This document shows positions 44,708-56,000 of a stretch of 64,000 bases of DNA, piece by piece. Source of the DNA: Pedobacter sp. W3I1 (GTDB lineage: Bacteria > Bacteroidota > Bacteroidia > Sphingobacteriales > Sphingobacteriaceae); contig NZ_JAUSXN010000001.1 of NCBI RefSeq assembly GCF_030816015.1, forward strand, positions 2,542,001 to 2,606,000, read 5' to 3'. The notes under the pieces were generated by a model that saw nothing but the letters and a program-made list of their open reading frames with translations, had not been told where the DNA came from and ran no database searches. A program made the translations under genes and the position numbers. Numbering within the stretch: the stretch's first letter is position 1; the number at the start of each line of letters is the position of its first letter.

Positions 44708-47700
44708 ATGAAAATATTTCTATATAGAATTTTCTGTCTATCTGTTTTGATTTTAACAATCATGGGATATTCAGGGACAATCCGTGCACAGCAGCCCGTT
44801 ACCGTGCGCGGAAAAGTAACCGATAAAAAAGACAAGCTCGAAATTATTGGCGCCTCGGTTATTGAGGTAGATCAGAATAAAAGAACTATTACCGGGGTAA
44901 GTACTGATATAAACGGAAATTTTGCGCTGCGCGTAACCAATACTAAAAATCAATTGGTGGTTTCGTTTATCGGTTATGAAAGTCATAATGCAGGAGTAAT
45001 TAGTAACCGCACAACCATAAATGTATCACTCGAATCCAGTTCGAACAGTTTGCAGGAAGTAGTGTTAACCGCAAAAAGAATGGTGAATAACGGAACCGGA
45101 CTAAACATTGCCGAGCGTAATTCGACCATTGCATCAGCAACCGTGAGCGGGAAAGCTTTAGAAGAGCTTGCGGTAACTTCAATTGATCAGGCTCTGGCCG
45201 GACGTTTATCTGGGGTTGATTTTGGTACTACATCGGGCGATCCGGGCGCAGGTATGTCGATCAGGATACGTGGTACTTCATCCATCAATGGCTCTGCTGA
45301 ACCGCTTATCGTACTCGATGGCATGCCTTACGAAACAGAAATCCCTTCTGATTTTAACTTCGGAACGGCAGATGAGCAAGGTTATGCACAGCTTTTAAAT
45401 ATTGCACCATCCGACATTAAAGACATTACTGTTTTAAAAGATGCAGCATCTACAGCAGTTTGGGGTTCGAGAGCAGCTAATGGCGTATTGCTAATCAATA
45501 CCAAACGTGGCGAAAGGGGAAGACCCATCGTATCATACAATTTTAAGGGTTCGATGGCCCAGCAACCTAATCCCATTCCGTTTTTAACTGGCGATCAATA
45601 CTCAATGTTGATTCCCGAAGCGGTAATGAATGCCACAGGTTTACCGCTCGATTTTTTAGGTAATAACGGACAAAATAAGGCCTTTCAATACGATCCATCT
45701 GATGCCTATTACTATTACAATTACAGCAATAATACCGATTGGGTAAAACTGATTACCCGAAACGGTTATACACAAGACCATAACATTTCGATGAGCGGTG
45801 GTGGAGAAAAAGCACGCTATTATGCATCAGTTGGCTATTTAGGGCAAACCGGAACCACTTTAGGTACCGATTTATCAAGAATTACAGCCAAAATCAATTT
45901 AGATTATATTGTATCTAGTAAGTTGAGGTTCAGAACAGATGTAACCTATACACACGTGGATAATAACCTCAACTACGATAAATCTTTGCGCAGTACGGCC
46001 ATCAACAAAATGCCGAATATGTCTGATTACGAGTATGATGAATATGGGAATAAAACTTCAGCCTATTTCTCACCCATCTCCAATATCCAGGGCCAATATA
46101 AGGCAACTTATAATCCTTTGGCGATGGCCAATGAAGGGGCAAGCCATTTAATCGGCGAGCGCATTACACCAAAATTTAACCTTCAGTACGATATTTCACC
46201 GGTTTTATTTTCAACCGTAGATGTTCAGTTTGATATCAACAATACCAAATCGAAAACCTTTCTACCTCAGATAGCTACCGGACAGCCAAGTACCGAAACT
46301 ACGGTAAACCGCGCTTCTGATGCTGATGGAGACTCCTATAATATCCAATCTAAAATTAACTTAATCTATCGCCCGCATTTAAACGAAAAGCATAACCTTC
46401 AGGGCTTGCTGTCTTTTCAGACCAATGACACCAAATCGGCTTCTTATTCGGTTACTACATCAAATACAGCATCTTCTGAATTTCAGGATCCTTCTAATCC
46501 GTCTATCACCAATGGAACTGGCCTGGGGTTAAACTCCAGTCAGGCACAATCCAGGAGTGTAGGGGTATTATTACAAGCGCAATATGAGTTTCTGGACCGT
46601 TACATCATCAACATGAATGGTAGGGTAGATGGTAACTCCAAATTCTCGCCAGATAACCGTTTTGGTCTTTTTCCTGGGATTTCTACCCGTTGGAGAATTT
46701 CTGGTGAACCTTTTATGAAAAATTTCACTTTCATTGATGATTTAAGTTTACGCCTTAGTTATGGTGCAAGTGGAAAAGCACCGGGCAGCAATTATGCCTA
46801 TTTTAACAATTATACCCCTTTTGCATGGTCGTATGCTGGTAGGGCCGCAGTGTATCCTTCAAACATCGAACTTTCGCGGTTAAAATGGGAAACCGTTGTA
46901 GGTAAGAATCTTGGTTTCAACTTATGGCTGTTCGATAGCCGCGTTAAAATTGATGCGGAAATTTACCAGAACACCACTAAAAATATGTTCTACAATGATC
47001 TCCGGATTGCCGCCACTACCGGTTACAATGCCATTGATATGAACATCGGTACCATGAACAACGATGGCTGGGAAATCGGGATCAGTACCACACCTGTTAA
47101 AACAAAAAAATGGATCGTAAATTTTGATTTTAATATTTCTAGAAACATCAATTCTATCCAGTCCATTTCAGAGTTCTATCCAAGAGAAAGTTCTGTAGGG
47201 CTTCCAGATCAGGGCGAGTATAAATCGTTCCTCATTATCGGCAATCCTTTCGGATCTTATTATGGGTTTAAATACAAAGGCGTGTATAAAGATGCTGATG
47301 CCACGATTGCCAGAGACCAGAACGGGAAGGAAATTGTGGGCCCAAATGGCCAGACGATTTACATGCGTTACAATTACCCAACAGTTGATTATGTATTTCA
47401 GCCGGGCGATGCCATATATGAAGACATTAACCACGATGGAAATATTGATGAAAAAGACATGGTGTACCTGGGTAATTCGGTGCCAAAGTTTACAGGCGGT
47501 TTCGGGCCAAGTGTAACTTTTAATGGTAACCTTAAAGTTCAGGCATTTTTTAGCTACCGCTATGGTTACGACATCGTAAACACGGCTAAAATCACTACCA
47601 CTAATATGTATGGGGTTAATAACCAGAGTACTGCGGTTTTAAGACGCTGGAGAAACCCTGGTGATGTAACCGATATGCCACGTGCTTTATATGGCGTGGG

Positions 47701-47986
47701 TTATAACTGGTTAGGATCTGACCGTTACGTAGAAGATGCTTCATTTATCCGCCTGAGTTCGGTTACGGTACGTTACAACTTTACCCAGAATATGCTTAGG
47801 AGGGTCGGTGTAAAAAGTGCCAGCATTTATGTAACCGGACAAAATTTATATACCTGGACTAAATACACCGGACAAGACCCTGACGTAACCTCTGTAGGGA
47901 GCAGCAATCCTTTTTCTTACGCTGCCGATGGTTCGCTTACGCCGCCATCAAAAACTTTTACGATGGGTTTAACCCTTGGACTTTAA
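44708..47986 (+). CDS. SusC/RagA-family TonB-linked transporter (pectin locus, pair 1)
   Basis: 1,092 residues, signal peptide cut near IRA-QQ. It has the regulatory beta-sandwich (VTVRGKVTDKKDKLEIIGASV), linker LQEVVLTAKR, and plug with IRIRGTSSINGSAEPLIVLDGMPY and DITVLKDAASTAVWGSRAANGVLLINTKRG. The barrel ends in FTMGLTLGL. The plug is fully canonical. It forms a transporter with the SusD encoded 10 bases downstream. Oligogalacturonide or rhamnogalacturonan import is inferred from the GH28/PL1 context. Confidence 0.95.
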   Translation: MKIFLYRIFCLSVLILTIMGYSGTIRAQQPVTVRGKVTDKKDKLEIIGASVIEVDQNKRTITGVSTDINGNFALRVTNTKNQLVVSFIGYESHNAGVISNRTTINVSLESSSNSLQEVVLTAKRMVNNGTGLNIAERNSTIASATVSGKALEELAVTSIDQALAGRLSGVDFGTTSGDPGAGMSIRIRGTSSINGSAEPLIVLDGMPYETEIPSDFNFGTADEQGYAQLLNIAPSDIKDITVLKDAASTAVWGSRAANGVLLINTKRGERGRPIVSYNFKGSMAQQPNPIPFLTGDQYSMLIPEAVMNATGLPLDFLGNNGQNKAFQYDPSDAYYYYNYSNNTDWVKLITRNGYTQDHNISMSGGGEKARYYASVGYLGQTGTTLGTDLSRITAKINLDYIVSSKLRFRTDVTYTHVDNNLNYDKSLRSTAINKMPNMSDYEYDEYGNKTSAYFSPISNIQGQYKATYNPLAMANEGASHLIGERITPKFNLQYDISPVLFSTVDVQFDINNTKSKTFLPQIATGQPSTETTVNRASDADGDSYNIQSKINLIYRPHLNEKHNLQGLLSFQTNDTKSASYSVTTSNTASSEFQDPSNPSITNGTGLGLNSSQAQSRSVGVLLQAQYEFLDRYIINMNGRVDGNSKFSPDNRFGLFPGISTRWRISGEPFMKNFTFIDDLSLRLSYGASGKAPGSNYAYFNNYTPFAWSYAGRAAVYPSNIELSRLKWETVVGKNLGFNLWLFDSRVKIDAEIYQNTTKNMFYNDLRIAATTGYNAIDMNIGTMNNDGWEIGISTTPVKTKKWIVNFDFNISRNINSIQSISEFYPRESSVGLPDQGEYKSFLIIGNPFGSYYGFKYKGVYKDADATIARDQNGKEIVGPNGQTIYMRYNYPTVDYVFQPGDAIYEDINHDGNIDEKDMVYLGNSVPKFTGGFGPSVTFNGNLKVQAFFSYRYGYDIVNTAKITTTNMYGVNNQSTAVLRRWRNPGDVTDMPRALYGVGYNWLGSDRYVEDASFIRLSSVTVRYNFTQNMLRRVGVKSASIYVTGQNLYTWTKYTGQDPDVTSVGSSNPFSYAADGSLTPPSKTFTMGLTLGL

Positions 47987-47996
47987 TTGATTAGCC

Positions 47997-49550
47997 ATGA
48001 ACAGAAAAATTAAATATACCCTATTGGTTTTTATCACACTGGTAAGTGTTTTTGGAACTTCGTGTAAGAAATGGTTGGATCTAAAGCCACAGGATGGTTT
48101 AATCCGCGATGAATACTGGCAAACTAAAGAACAGTTAGATGCTGCGGTAATGGGCTGTTATGCCTCATTGTTGGGTGGAAGCACCACACCATTGGCCAAA
48201 TACCTTTTCATCTGGGGCGAGCTCCGTGCCGATATGGTGGTACCCGGTTTAGAAATATCTTCTGATGATGACGAATCGAAACTAAGCGGATTGCTGAGAG
48301 ACGAATTTGATATTATGCGTACTCAAATTGCCTCAACCAATACTTTGGTAAACTGGGAGGCGGTGTACAAAACCATTAATTACTGCAATACGGTAATCAA
48401 ATTTGCCCCAGAGGTACTCAATAAAGATAAAACTTTAACCCAAACGGCATTAAATAGCTACCTGGCCGAAGCACATGCTTTGCGTGGGTTGATGTATTTC
48501 TATCTGTTAAGGTCTTTTGGCGAAGTGCCGCTCAAACTCGAACCTACTTATAACGATTCGCAGATTGGTGCGATTGCCAAAAACAGCCAGCAGGAAGTGT
48601 ACCAGCAGGTGATAAAAGACCTCTTGTTTGGAAGCGAAAACGGACAGGTAACCTATGGAAGTATGGCCGAAGATCGGGGCAGAATGACCAAATTCTCCGC
48701 TTATACTGCATTGGCCGATGCTTATTTATGGAACGAAGAATACCAGAAAAGTATCGATGCCTGCAACAAGGTCATCGAATCAGGTAAATACAGGTTACTA
48801 CCTAATGGTACCCAACAAACCGATTATTACAATACCGTATACCTTAACGGAAATTCGGTAGAAGGCATTTTTGAATTTCAGTTTGATAATCAGAAACTCA
48901 ATCCTTTTGCACCGATGTTTGGTATCACCGGAAGAGAATTCAGAGCTGCTGATTGGATTGCAGAAGGTGGACTCTTTGGAACCGATTTAGCCAATTTAAA
49001 TAATAAAGATATCCGTGGTAACGGCACCTCAATGTTTGAGGCCAACTCTGCCATCTGCAAGTTTACCAATTTTAGAACAGCCGCCACCTCCTTTACCCAT
49101 TGGTTTGTTTACCGTTATTCGGATGTATTGTTAATGAAAGCTGAAGCTTTAACCTGGTTGGCGCCGGGAAATAGTGCCAATGGCAGTCAGGCTATTGAAT
49201 TGGTAGGCCGAATCAGGGCCGCCCGAAATGCGCAGACTTTTGTTGCTGATAAATTTATCGAAATACCCGATCCTGCACTAACAGCCAATGTTTCGCAATA
49301 TGTATTTGAAGAACGTGCACGCGAATTTGCTTTCGAAGGCAAACGCTGGTATGATATTCTGCGCAATGCCAAAAGGAATAATTATGCAAACGAAAAACTG
49401 TTGATCGATATCGTTTCAGCAAGTGCACAACCGAGTAAACAGCAAACCGTAATCAATAAATACAGAGATCACAGGAGCCATTATTTTCCGATCTACTCGT
49501 ATGAGTTGCAAACAAACAATGCGCTTGTTCAAAATCCATTTTATCAATAA
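47997..49550 (+). CDS. SusD/RagB-family lipoprotein (pectin locus, pair 1)
   Basis: 517 residues, lipobox FGTSC near residue 23. SusD hallmarks: KKWLDLKPQDGLIRDEYWQTKEQLDAAVMGCYASL, YLAEAHALRGLMYFYLLRSFGEVPL, YRYSDVLLMKAEALTWL, and FEERAREFAFEGKRWYDILR. It is the surface lid and binding partner of the preceding SusC. Confidence 0.95.
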   Translation: MNRKIKYTLLVFITLVSVFGTSCKKWLDLKPQDGLIRDEYWQTKEQLDAAVMGCYASLLGGSTTPLAKYLFIWGELRADMVVPGLEISSDDDESKLSGLLRDEFDIMRTQIASTNTLVNWEAVYKTINYCNTVIKFAPEVLNKDKTLTQTALNSYLAEAHALRGLMYFYLLRSFGEVPLKLEPTYNDSQIGAIAKNSQQEVYQQVIKDLLFGSENGQVTYGSMAEDRGRMTKFSAYTALADAYLWNEEYQKSIDACNKVIESGKYRLLPNGTQQTDYYNTVYLNGNSVEGIFEFQFDNQKLNPFAPMFGITGREFRAADWIAEGGLFGTDLANLNNKDIRGNGTSMFEANSAICKFTNFRTAATSFTHWFVYRYSDVLLMKAEALTWLAPGNSANGSQAIELVGRIRAARNAQTFVADKFIEIPDPALTANVSQYVFEERAREFAFEGKRWYDILRNAKRNNYANEKLLIDIVSASAQPSKQQTVINKYRDHRSHYFPIYSYELQTNNALVQNPFYQ

Positions 49551-49573
49551 TTGCTAACCAAAAAAATAAAGCT

Positions 49574-51328
49574 ATGAAACAGAATGTTAAAATAGTGCTG
49601 CTGGGATTATGCAGTTTATTTATGTGTCTTTGGGCCTGCCGCAAAGATTCGGTGGTACAGGGTACATCAAATGTGGTGAACATGACTCAATACCTGAGTG
49701 ATCACCCTGATCAGTTTTCAGAGTTATCAAAGATCCTCGAAATCTCCGAAACAGCATCTTTTTTAAATGCATATGGATCTTATACCCTTTTTGCACCAAC
49801 CAACGAGGCGATTAAAGCGTACCTGCAAAGTAAAGGTAAAAGTGCAGTAGGCGATATTGCAGCTGCCGATTGGAAGAGTTTTATCCGTTTGCACCTGCTC
49901 GAAGATTCTATTCCAACATCGAGGTTTACTGATGGTAAACTGTTCGATCTGACCATGTACGGTCAATATTTAACCACCTCTTCTGAATTGATTTCGGGCG
50001 TAACTAAAATCCGCATCAACAGGCAGGCAAGTGTAATCCAACCTAATATTTCAGTGGGCAATGGCTTGATCCACAGTATCGATCATGTTTTAACGCCGGC
50101 CACCTTAACCGTTGCGCAAACCATTGCTGCAAACCCTGATTATTCAATTTTTACTGAGGCTTTGAGAGAAAGCGGTCTCTTTGATAAACTGAATATTCTG
50201 CCTGCTAATAATCCAGATGAAAAGCAGAAGTTTTTGACGGTAATTCCAGAGAGTAACGCCACATTAGCCGCTGCAGGCATTAACAGTTATGCCGCTTTAA
50301 AAGCTAAATATTCGACTACAGGAAATGTGACACAGCCTACAGATGGCTTACAGCTTTTCTTAAATTATCACATTTTGTACGACGCCAAATATTTAGCCGA
50401 TATCATTACGGCAAGTGCCCACAATACCCTGGCGCCATTGGAGGTTTTAACCTCAAAATTATCTGGCGAAACGGTGTTGATGAACGATGATACCTTTAAT
50501 GGTATTTACGAGCCAGGTTTTTCACTCCTTCGCGGTAAAAGTGATATTACAGCCAGCAATGGGGTAGTGCATCAACCTTCTGCACATTTCGATATCAAGG
50601 TTCGTGCACCTTTTCGCGTTGATTTTGATGTATGTGCTTTCCCCGAAATGTTGAAGAATACACAGTACTATAAGAAGAATAATTACTTTTTTACAGGAGA
50701 TGAAGCGGCTGCTTTAACCGAAATTAAATTCTCGGGAAGGGAAGAAGGAAAAGACCCGACCAAATCGCTGATCTACAGATATGGCAGTGCCGGAACTTCA
50801 ACCAACTCCTACAACAAAGATATTTTGGTGATTCCGCTGGCTACAGGCGGAACGTCTAATACTGCAGAATGGGTAGAGTTTAGAACGCCTTTGCTGATTA
50901 AAGGAAAATATAAAATCTGGGTGTGTATTTACGCACAGGCCGAATCGAATACCACTACCGAGGTGCAGGCCAGTATTGGCTTGGATGGCACTACCGATAG
51001 GGCTGCTTTATCAAATTCGCGCATTTTAAACTTTACGGTAAAACGCCCGGGAATAAACAAAGTAGTAAATGGGGTAACCGTAATTGATGCCGATGCAGAA
51101 GAGGCTGTAGGTTTTAAAACCTATATGTTAAACACAGCAGGCGCACAGATCGGGAAGCTGGTTGGTATTGCCGATCTGCCACAAACAGGTCGTTATTGGT
51201 TGCGTTTAAAAGCCATAAACGGTTCGCAGGCCACTAACAATGTCGATATGATCCACATTATTCCGGTTAACGACGATCAGCAGTACTGGAAATATAATGT
51301 TGATGGATCTAAAATACTTAGGCCATAA
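49574..51328 (+). CDS. FAS1-domain lipoprotein with C-terminal beta-sandwich
   Basis: 584 residues, lipobox LWAC near residue 22. There are two FAS1 repeats: about 30-175 (FLNAYGSYTLFAPTNEAIKAYL, GNGLIHSIDHVLTP) and about 178-345 (YSIFTEALRESGLFDKL, SNGVVHQPSAHFDIKV). A separate C-terminal domain of about 230 residues follows, beta-rich and ending NDDQQYWKYNVDGSKILRP, reminiscent of carbohydrate-binding beta-sandwiches. It follows SusD by 23 bases, the position of SusE/SusF or other surface glycan-binding proteins, which suggests that role. Confidence 0.85.
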   Translation: MKQNVKIVLLGLCSLFMCLWACRKDSVVQGTSNVVNMTQYLSDHPDQFSELSKILEISETASFLNAYGSYTLFAPTNEAIKAYLQSKGKSAVGDIAAADWKSFIRLHLLEDSIPTSRFTDGKLFDLTMYGQYLTTSSELISGVTKIRINRQASVIQPNISVGNGLIHSIDHVLTPATLTVAQTIAANPDYSIFTEALRESGLFDKLNILPANNPDEKQKFLTVIPESNATLAAAGINSYAALKAKYSTTGNVTQPTDGLQLFLNYHILYDAKYLADIITASAHNTLAPLEVLTSKLSGETVLMNDDTFNGIYEPGFSLLRGKSDITASNGVVHQPSAHFDIKVRAPFRVDFDVCAFPEMLKNTQYYKKNNYFFTGDEAAALTEIKFSGREEGKDPTKSLIYRYGSAGTSTNSYNKDILVIPLATGGTSNTAEWVEFRTPLLIKGKYKIWVCIYAQAESNTTTEVQASIGLDGTTDRAALSNSRILNFTVKRPGINKVVNGVTVIDADAEEAVGFKTYMLNTAGAQIGKLVGIADLPQTGRYWLRLKAINGSQATNNVDMIHIIPVNDDQQYWKYNVDGSKILRP

Positions 51329-51381
51329 TGAAAATACCACAATTCTACTGCGATTGCTTAAGAGAATATAATAAAAAATAT

Positions 51382-51459
51382 TGTCATCCTGAGCTTGTCG
51401 AAGGACAGATGCTTTTTGTTTTGGACTATTGAGAAGTCTTCGACAAGCTCAGACTGACA
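51382..51459. repeat. Long palindrome inside the pectin operon
   Basis: Arms tgtcatcctgagcttgtcga (51382-) and tcgacaagctcagactgaca (-51459) form a stem of about 20 base pairs with a loop of about 30 bases. It lies in the 195-base gap between the two FAS1 genes that divide SusC/D pair 1 from pair 2. The element belongs to the same family as 11011 and 58006 and may partially end or process the operon mRNA. Confidence 0.75.
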
Positions 51460-51523
51460 ACGATTATGATCCTCCCCCATAAGAGAGGAATTAAATAAAA
51501 TTTAAAAAATTATACCAACCGAA

Positions 51524-53026
51524 ATGATTGATTTTAAACCAGGATATTTTGTTTTGCTATTTCTATGCGCCTGTTTAGCCTTCGCTGGCTGTAAGGACTC
51601 CTGGAAAGACCATACCGAGATCAATATTGATAGATTAGACCGAACCCTTTTTGAGCAGATCAGCAATGATGCGAACCTGAGTACCTTTACTTCGTACGTG
51701 GTAAAAACAGGTTATGATGCCGTGCTCAAATCGTCTAAATCGTTTACGGTATGGGCACCCAGCAACGAGGCACTGAAAAGTATCGATGCCACTATTGTAA
51801 ATGATACTGCGGCCCTGAAACGGCTTGTAGGTAATTATATCGCTAACCAAAGCTATTTTACCACCTCGCCTAAACCATTATTGGTCATCAGGATGCTGAA
51901 TGGCAAGAATACCATTTTCACCAAAACCACTTTCGAAGAAGCAAATATTAGCTCCGCCGATATTTACGTGAAAAACGGTGTATTACATACCATAAATGCC
52001 GCATCAATGCCCAAAGCCAATGCCTGGGAATTTTTACAGAGTCTCGGTGTGGCCAGTTTGCAGAAAGACTTTATTAAAAGCCAGGAACAAGAGGAAGTAG
52101 ATACGAGCAAAGGTGTGCTGTTGTATAAAGATCCTGTAACCACTAAAGGCGTTTACCAGGAGGGCACAACCTTCAAGGTAATCAGAAACAGGTATTTTCA
52201 GCGTATTTCCAACATCAGCAGCGAAGATAGCTTGATGACTTATATCATTTTAAATAATATGGCCTTTACCGCCGAACAAAATAAACTGGCTACCTATAAC
52301 AAACATGCCAATGCTCTTTACGCCGATACCCTTACTAAATGGAGTGTTGTGAGAGATTTGGTGGTAAATAAGGTATACAGATTAAACGAGTTACCCGATT
52401 CGATGACCACGGTTACCGGGGTGAAAATCCATTTAGATAAACGTGCAATTGTAGAAACCCGTGTATTAAGCAACGGTATTGCCTACGTGGTAAATAGCAT
52501 CGGTTATAAACTAATGGAGAATAAAATTCCAACCGTTATCATCCAGGGCGAAATGCCTGATTCGTTACGTGTGCCATCCAACCCGCTTGCACGGATTAAA
52601 AGCGATCCGCAGGGCAAACGTTTCACTGATCTGCAAACAGGAAGTATTACCTCTAGTCCGAGTCCGCTTTATTTCTACCGGTACAGATCGACGGTTAATT
52701 CGGTAAAATACGAAGTGTACTGGAGGGTGATAAACGATATTCTGGTGGCGCCGATCAGCATGAAAGTAGATTTTAATACCAACAAGAGTTTCGGGAGTGT
52801 ACTTTTTCCACTGGCTACGGTAGGGTACCACACTGTTCCATCCCTAATTGGACTGGCGCAAGACAGTGATGCTTACCGCAATACCTATAAAGAAGTGTAT
52901 CTGGGCACTTATACGGCCGATACTTATGGAACGCTGTATACTTTTCTCGCTTCATCTTTAGCGGCTTCGAGTACTGCACCAACAGCCCTTTCTTTAGATT
53001 ATATCAAATTAAAACCAGTTAACTAG
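51524..53026 (+). CDS. FAS1-domain lipoprotein, third of the locus
   Basis: 500 residues, lipobox CLAFAGC near residue 22. One clear FAS1 repeat (about 35-175: FTSYVVKTGYDAVLKSSKSFTVWAPSNEAL, NGVLHTINAASMP) is followed by a second, degenerate one (about 175-330: RAIVETRVLSNGIAYVVNSIGYKL). A C-terminal beta-rich domain (about 335-500) ends LSLDYIKLKPVN. The layout mirrors the 49574 protein. It precedes SusC pair 2 by 15 bases and so probably serves that pair. Confidence 0.85.
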   Translation: MIDFKPGYFVLLFLCACLAFAGCKDSWKDHTEINIDRLDRTLFEQISNDANLSTFTSYVVKTGYDAVLKSSKSFTVWAPSNEALKSIDATIVNDTAALKRLVGNYIANQSYFTTSPKPLLVIRMLNGKNTIFTKTTFEEANISSADIYVKNGVLHTINAASMPKANAWEFLQSLGVASLQKDFIKSQEQEEVDTSKGVLLYKDPVTTKGVYQEGTTFKVIRNRYFQRISNISSEDSLMTYIILNNMAFTAEQNKLATYNKHANALYADTLTKWSVVRDLVVNKVYRLNELPDSMTTVTGVKIHLDKRAIVETRVLSNGIAYVVNSIGYKLMENKIPTVIIQGEMPDSLRVPSNPLARIKSDPQGKRFTDLQTGSITSSPSPLYFYRYRSTVNSVKYEVYWRVINDILVAPISMKVDFNTNKSFGSVLFPLATVGYHTVPSLIGLAQDSDAYRNTYKEVYLGTYTADTYGTLYTFLASSLAASSTAPTALSLDYIKLKPVN

Positions 53027-53041
53027 CCCTCAAAAAGATTT

Positions 53042-56000
53042 ATGTACAACTATACAAAAAAGCTGATCAAAGGAATTTTACTCTGCTTACTGTTCTTTGT
53101 AATGGGCAAACCTTTGCTGGCTCAGGAGAAAGATTCGGTAAGTGCCACGGTAATTAAATTTAAGCGGCCAACCGGACCACAGGTGAGTGGTGTGGTAATT
53201 GGCGCATCGAGTAAAAAGCCATTGCCAGGTATTAGTGTTTCGGTAGCGGGCTATGCGGCTGCACTTACTGATGAAAAGGGAAATTTTAAGATTGGTGTAC
53301 CCAACTACAATGCCGTATTGGTGATTTCTGGCCAGGGTTACCAATCGAAAGAAGAAGCCCTTAAAGGACGTAAAATGATCAGCAAAATCGCTTTATTTGA
53401 AGAACGTTATATTTCGATTTACGATGCTGCCACAGTGCCATTTGGTACGGTATTAAAAAACCGCACACCTTACTCGGTAACTACAGTTAACCTGAACGGA
53501 AGCTGGGAGCGTGCCAGCGAAACACCAGATTCTTATCTGCAAGGCAAAATAGCAGGTCTGGAGGCCATCAAAAAATCGGGTACATCCGATATTGGTGCTG
53601 ATCTTTACTTACGAGGATACAATTCTTTATACGCTGCGAACCAACCTTTAATTGTGGTTGATGGTGTGATTTACGATGTGAATACTTATGGAAGTTCTAT
53701 TATTTCGGGTCACCAGAATAACCGCCTGGCCAATATCGACCTCAAAGACATTGATAACATTACGCTGATTAAAGATGGCGCATCCCTTTACGGAACAAAA
53801 GGTGCCAATGGGGTTTTAATGATTACCACCGGACGTGCTAAAGATGTGGCCACCCGTTTGGATTTTTCTACATATGGCGGTTACAATGGAACGGTAAGTC
53901 AGTTGCCAGTAATGGAAGCCGATAACTACCGCATTTTCTTGTCCGATTTGCTTAAAACCAAACCGGGCATGACCGATGCGCTGATTAAAGCCGAACCTTA
54001 CATGAACGATAACCCTAATCCAGGTTACTATAACTATCATCAGAACACCAATTGGCAGGATCAGGTAATGAGCAGTGGCATCAGTCAGGATTATTACCTA
54101 AAAGTAACCGGAGGGGATGATGTGGCTACTTATGCTTTATCGCTTGGCTACTTAAATAACGACGGTTTAACCGATAGCACCAATTTAACCCGTTATCAAA
54201 CCCGTTTTAATGCCAATCTAAACCTTTCAGCTAAGTTAAAATCGCAGGTTAACCTTGCCTTTACCAGAAGTGAGCAGAACCTAAGAGACCAAGGACAGGC
54301 TTATGCCACAAATCCCTTATATCTCGCCTTAGTTAAGGCGCCTTTTCTTTCGCCTTTCGAGTTATCTGAAACAGGTATCCAATCGCCAAACCTTGCCAAT
54401 ACCGATATATTTGGTACGAGTAATCCGAGTGCGGCGGTCAAAAATATCCAGGCGCTCAACCGCAGTTACCGTTTTTCGGGCTCCATCGGTTTTAACTATG
54501 AGTTTAATAAATCTTTTAAAGCCAATACCATGGTAGGGATTACCTACGATAAAGTACGCGAAAACTATTTTACGCCTATGCTTGGTATCGCGCCGGTTTT
54601 ATTGCCTACTGCCGTTGGTTACAATAAAGCGGCAGCAGGGGTACAACGTTTATTCACGGTTAATACCGATACCTGGGTATCGTACAGCAAAGATTTGAAC
54701 GAGGTGAGCAAATTGAGTGGAAATCTTGGTTTCAGGTTGCAGCACAGCAGCGCCGAGGTAGATAACGGGGCCAGTTTTAATACTGCCAGCGATGATTTTG
54801 TAACCCTTGGGGGTACACAGAGTACCCTTCGCGTGGTTGGTGGCTCCTTAGGCAAGTGGAACTGGCTAAACAACTATTTCAATGTGAATTACGAAGCCTA
54901 TAACAAGTACTTCCTATCCTTTAATATCGCCGCCGACGCGTCTTCCCGCTTTGGAAAAGATATACCCGATGTGCTGGATTTTAATGGCGTAAAAATGGCG
55001 GTTATGCCATCTCTTGCTGCTTCATGGCTCATCTCGTCGGAAAGTTTTATGGCGGACAACAACTTTGTAGAAAGCTTAAAATTACGCGCCAGTTATGGTT
55101 TAACAGGGAATGATGATATTGGTAACTATACGGCTAAATCGTACTATGTATCACAGAATTTTTTAGGTCGGCAAGGGCTGGTTAGGGGCAACATTGGCAA
55201 TACCGCCCTAAAATGGGAACGCAATGCGAAATTAAATGCCGGTGTTGATGTATCTTTCTTAAAGGAGAGACTAAACCTGAGCTTAGATCTGTACCAGAAC
55301 AAGGTTAGCGATATGCTGATCTACGAACCATTACTCACTTCAACAGGTTTCAGTTATGCAGTAAGTAATGGCGGCACTATGACCAATAGGGGTTTTGAAC
55401 TGGCCATTAATGGCAGGTTAATTAACCAAACGGATCTTAAATGGGACATGGGACTTACTTATAGTTTAAACCGGAATAAGATCAGTCAGCTGGGCGGCAA
55501 TACCCAGTTGCTTACACAATATGGCGGAGCCACCATCATCACCCAGATCGGCGATGCAGCCAATTTATTCTATGGTTATAAAAGCAATGGGGTATACAGT
55601 TCCGATGCTGAGGCGGTTGCTTCTGGCCTGAGCAATAAAACTGCTGATGGTGCTTTTATTCCTTTCCAGGGTGGAGATATGAAATTTGCCGATTTAAATG
55701 GCGACAAGATCATTGATGAGCGCGACCACCAGGTAATTGGTAATCCGAATGCAGATTTTATTGGCGCATATAGCAATAAAATTAGCTACAAACGCTGGTC
55801 CTTAGATGCCCTTTTCACCTTTAGTTATGGCAACGATATTTACAACAGCACACGTGCTATTTTAGAAAGCATGAACGGTTACAACAACCAAAGCCTTGCG
55901 GCAGTAAACCGCTGGCGGGTGGATGGACAGTTAACCGATATACCACGAGCTTCCTGGGGAGATCCATCGCGCAATGCCCGTTTTTCTGACCGTTGGATTG

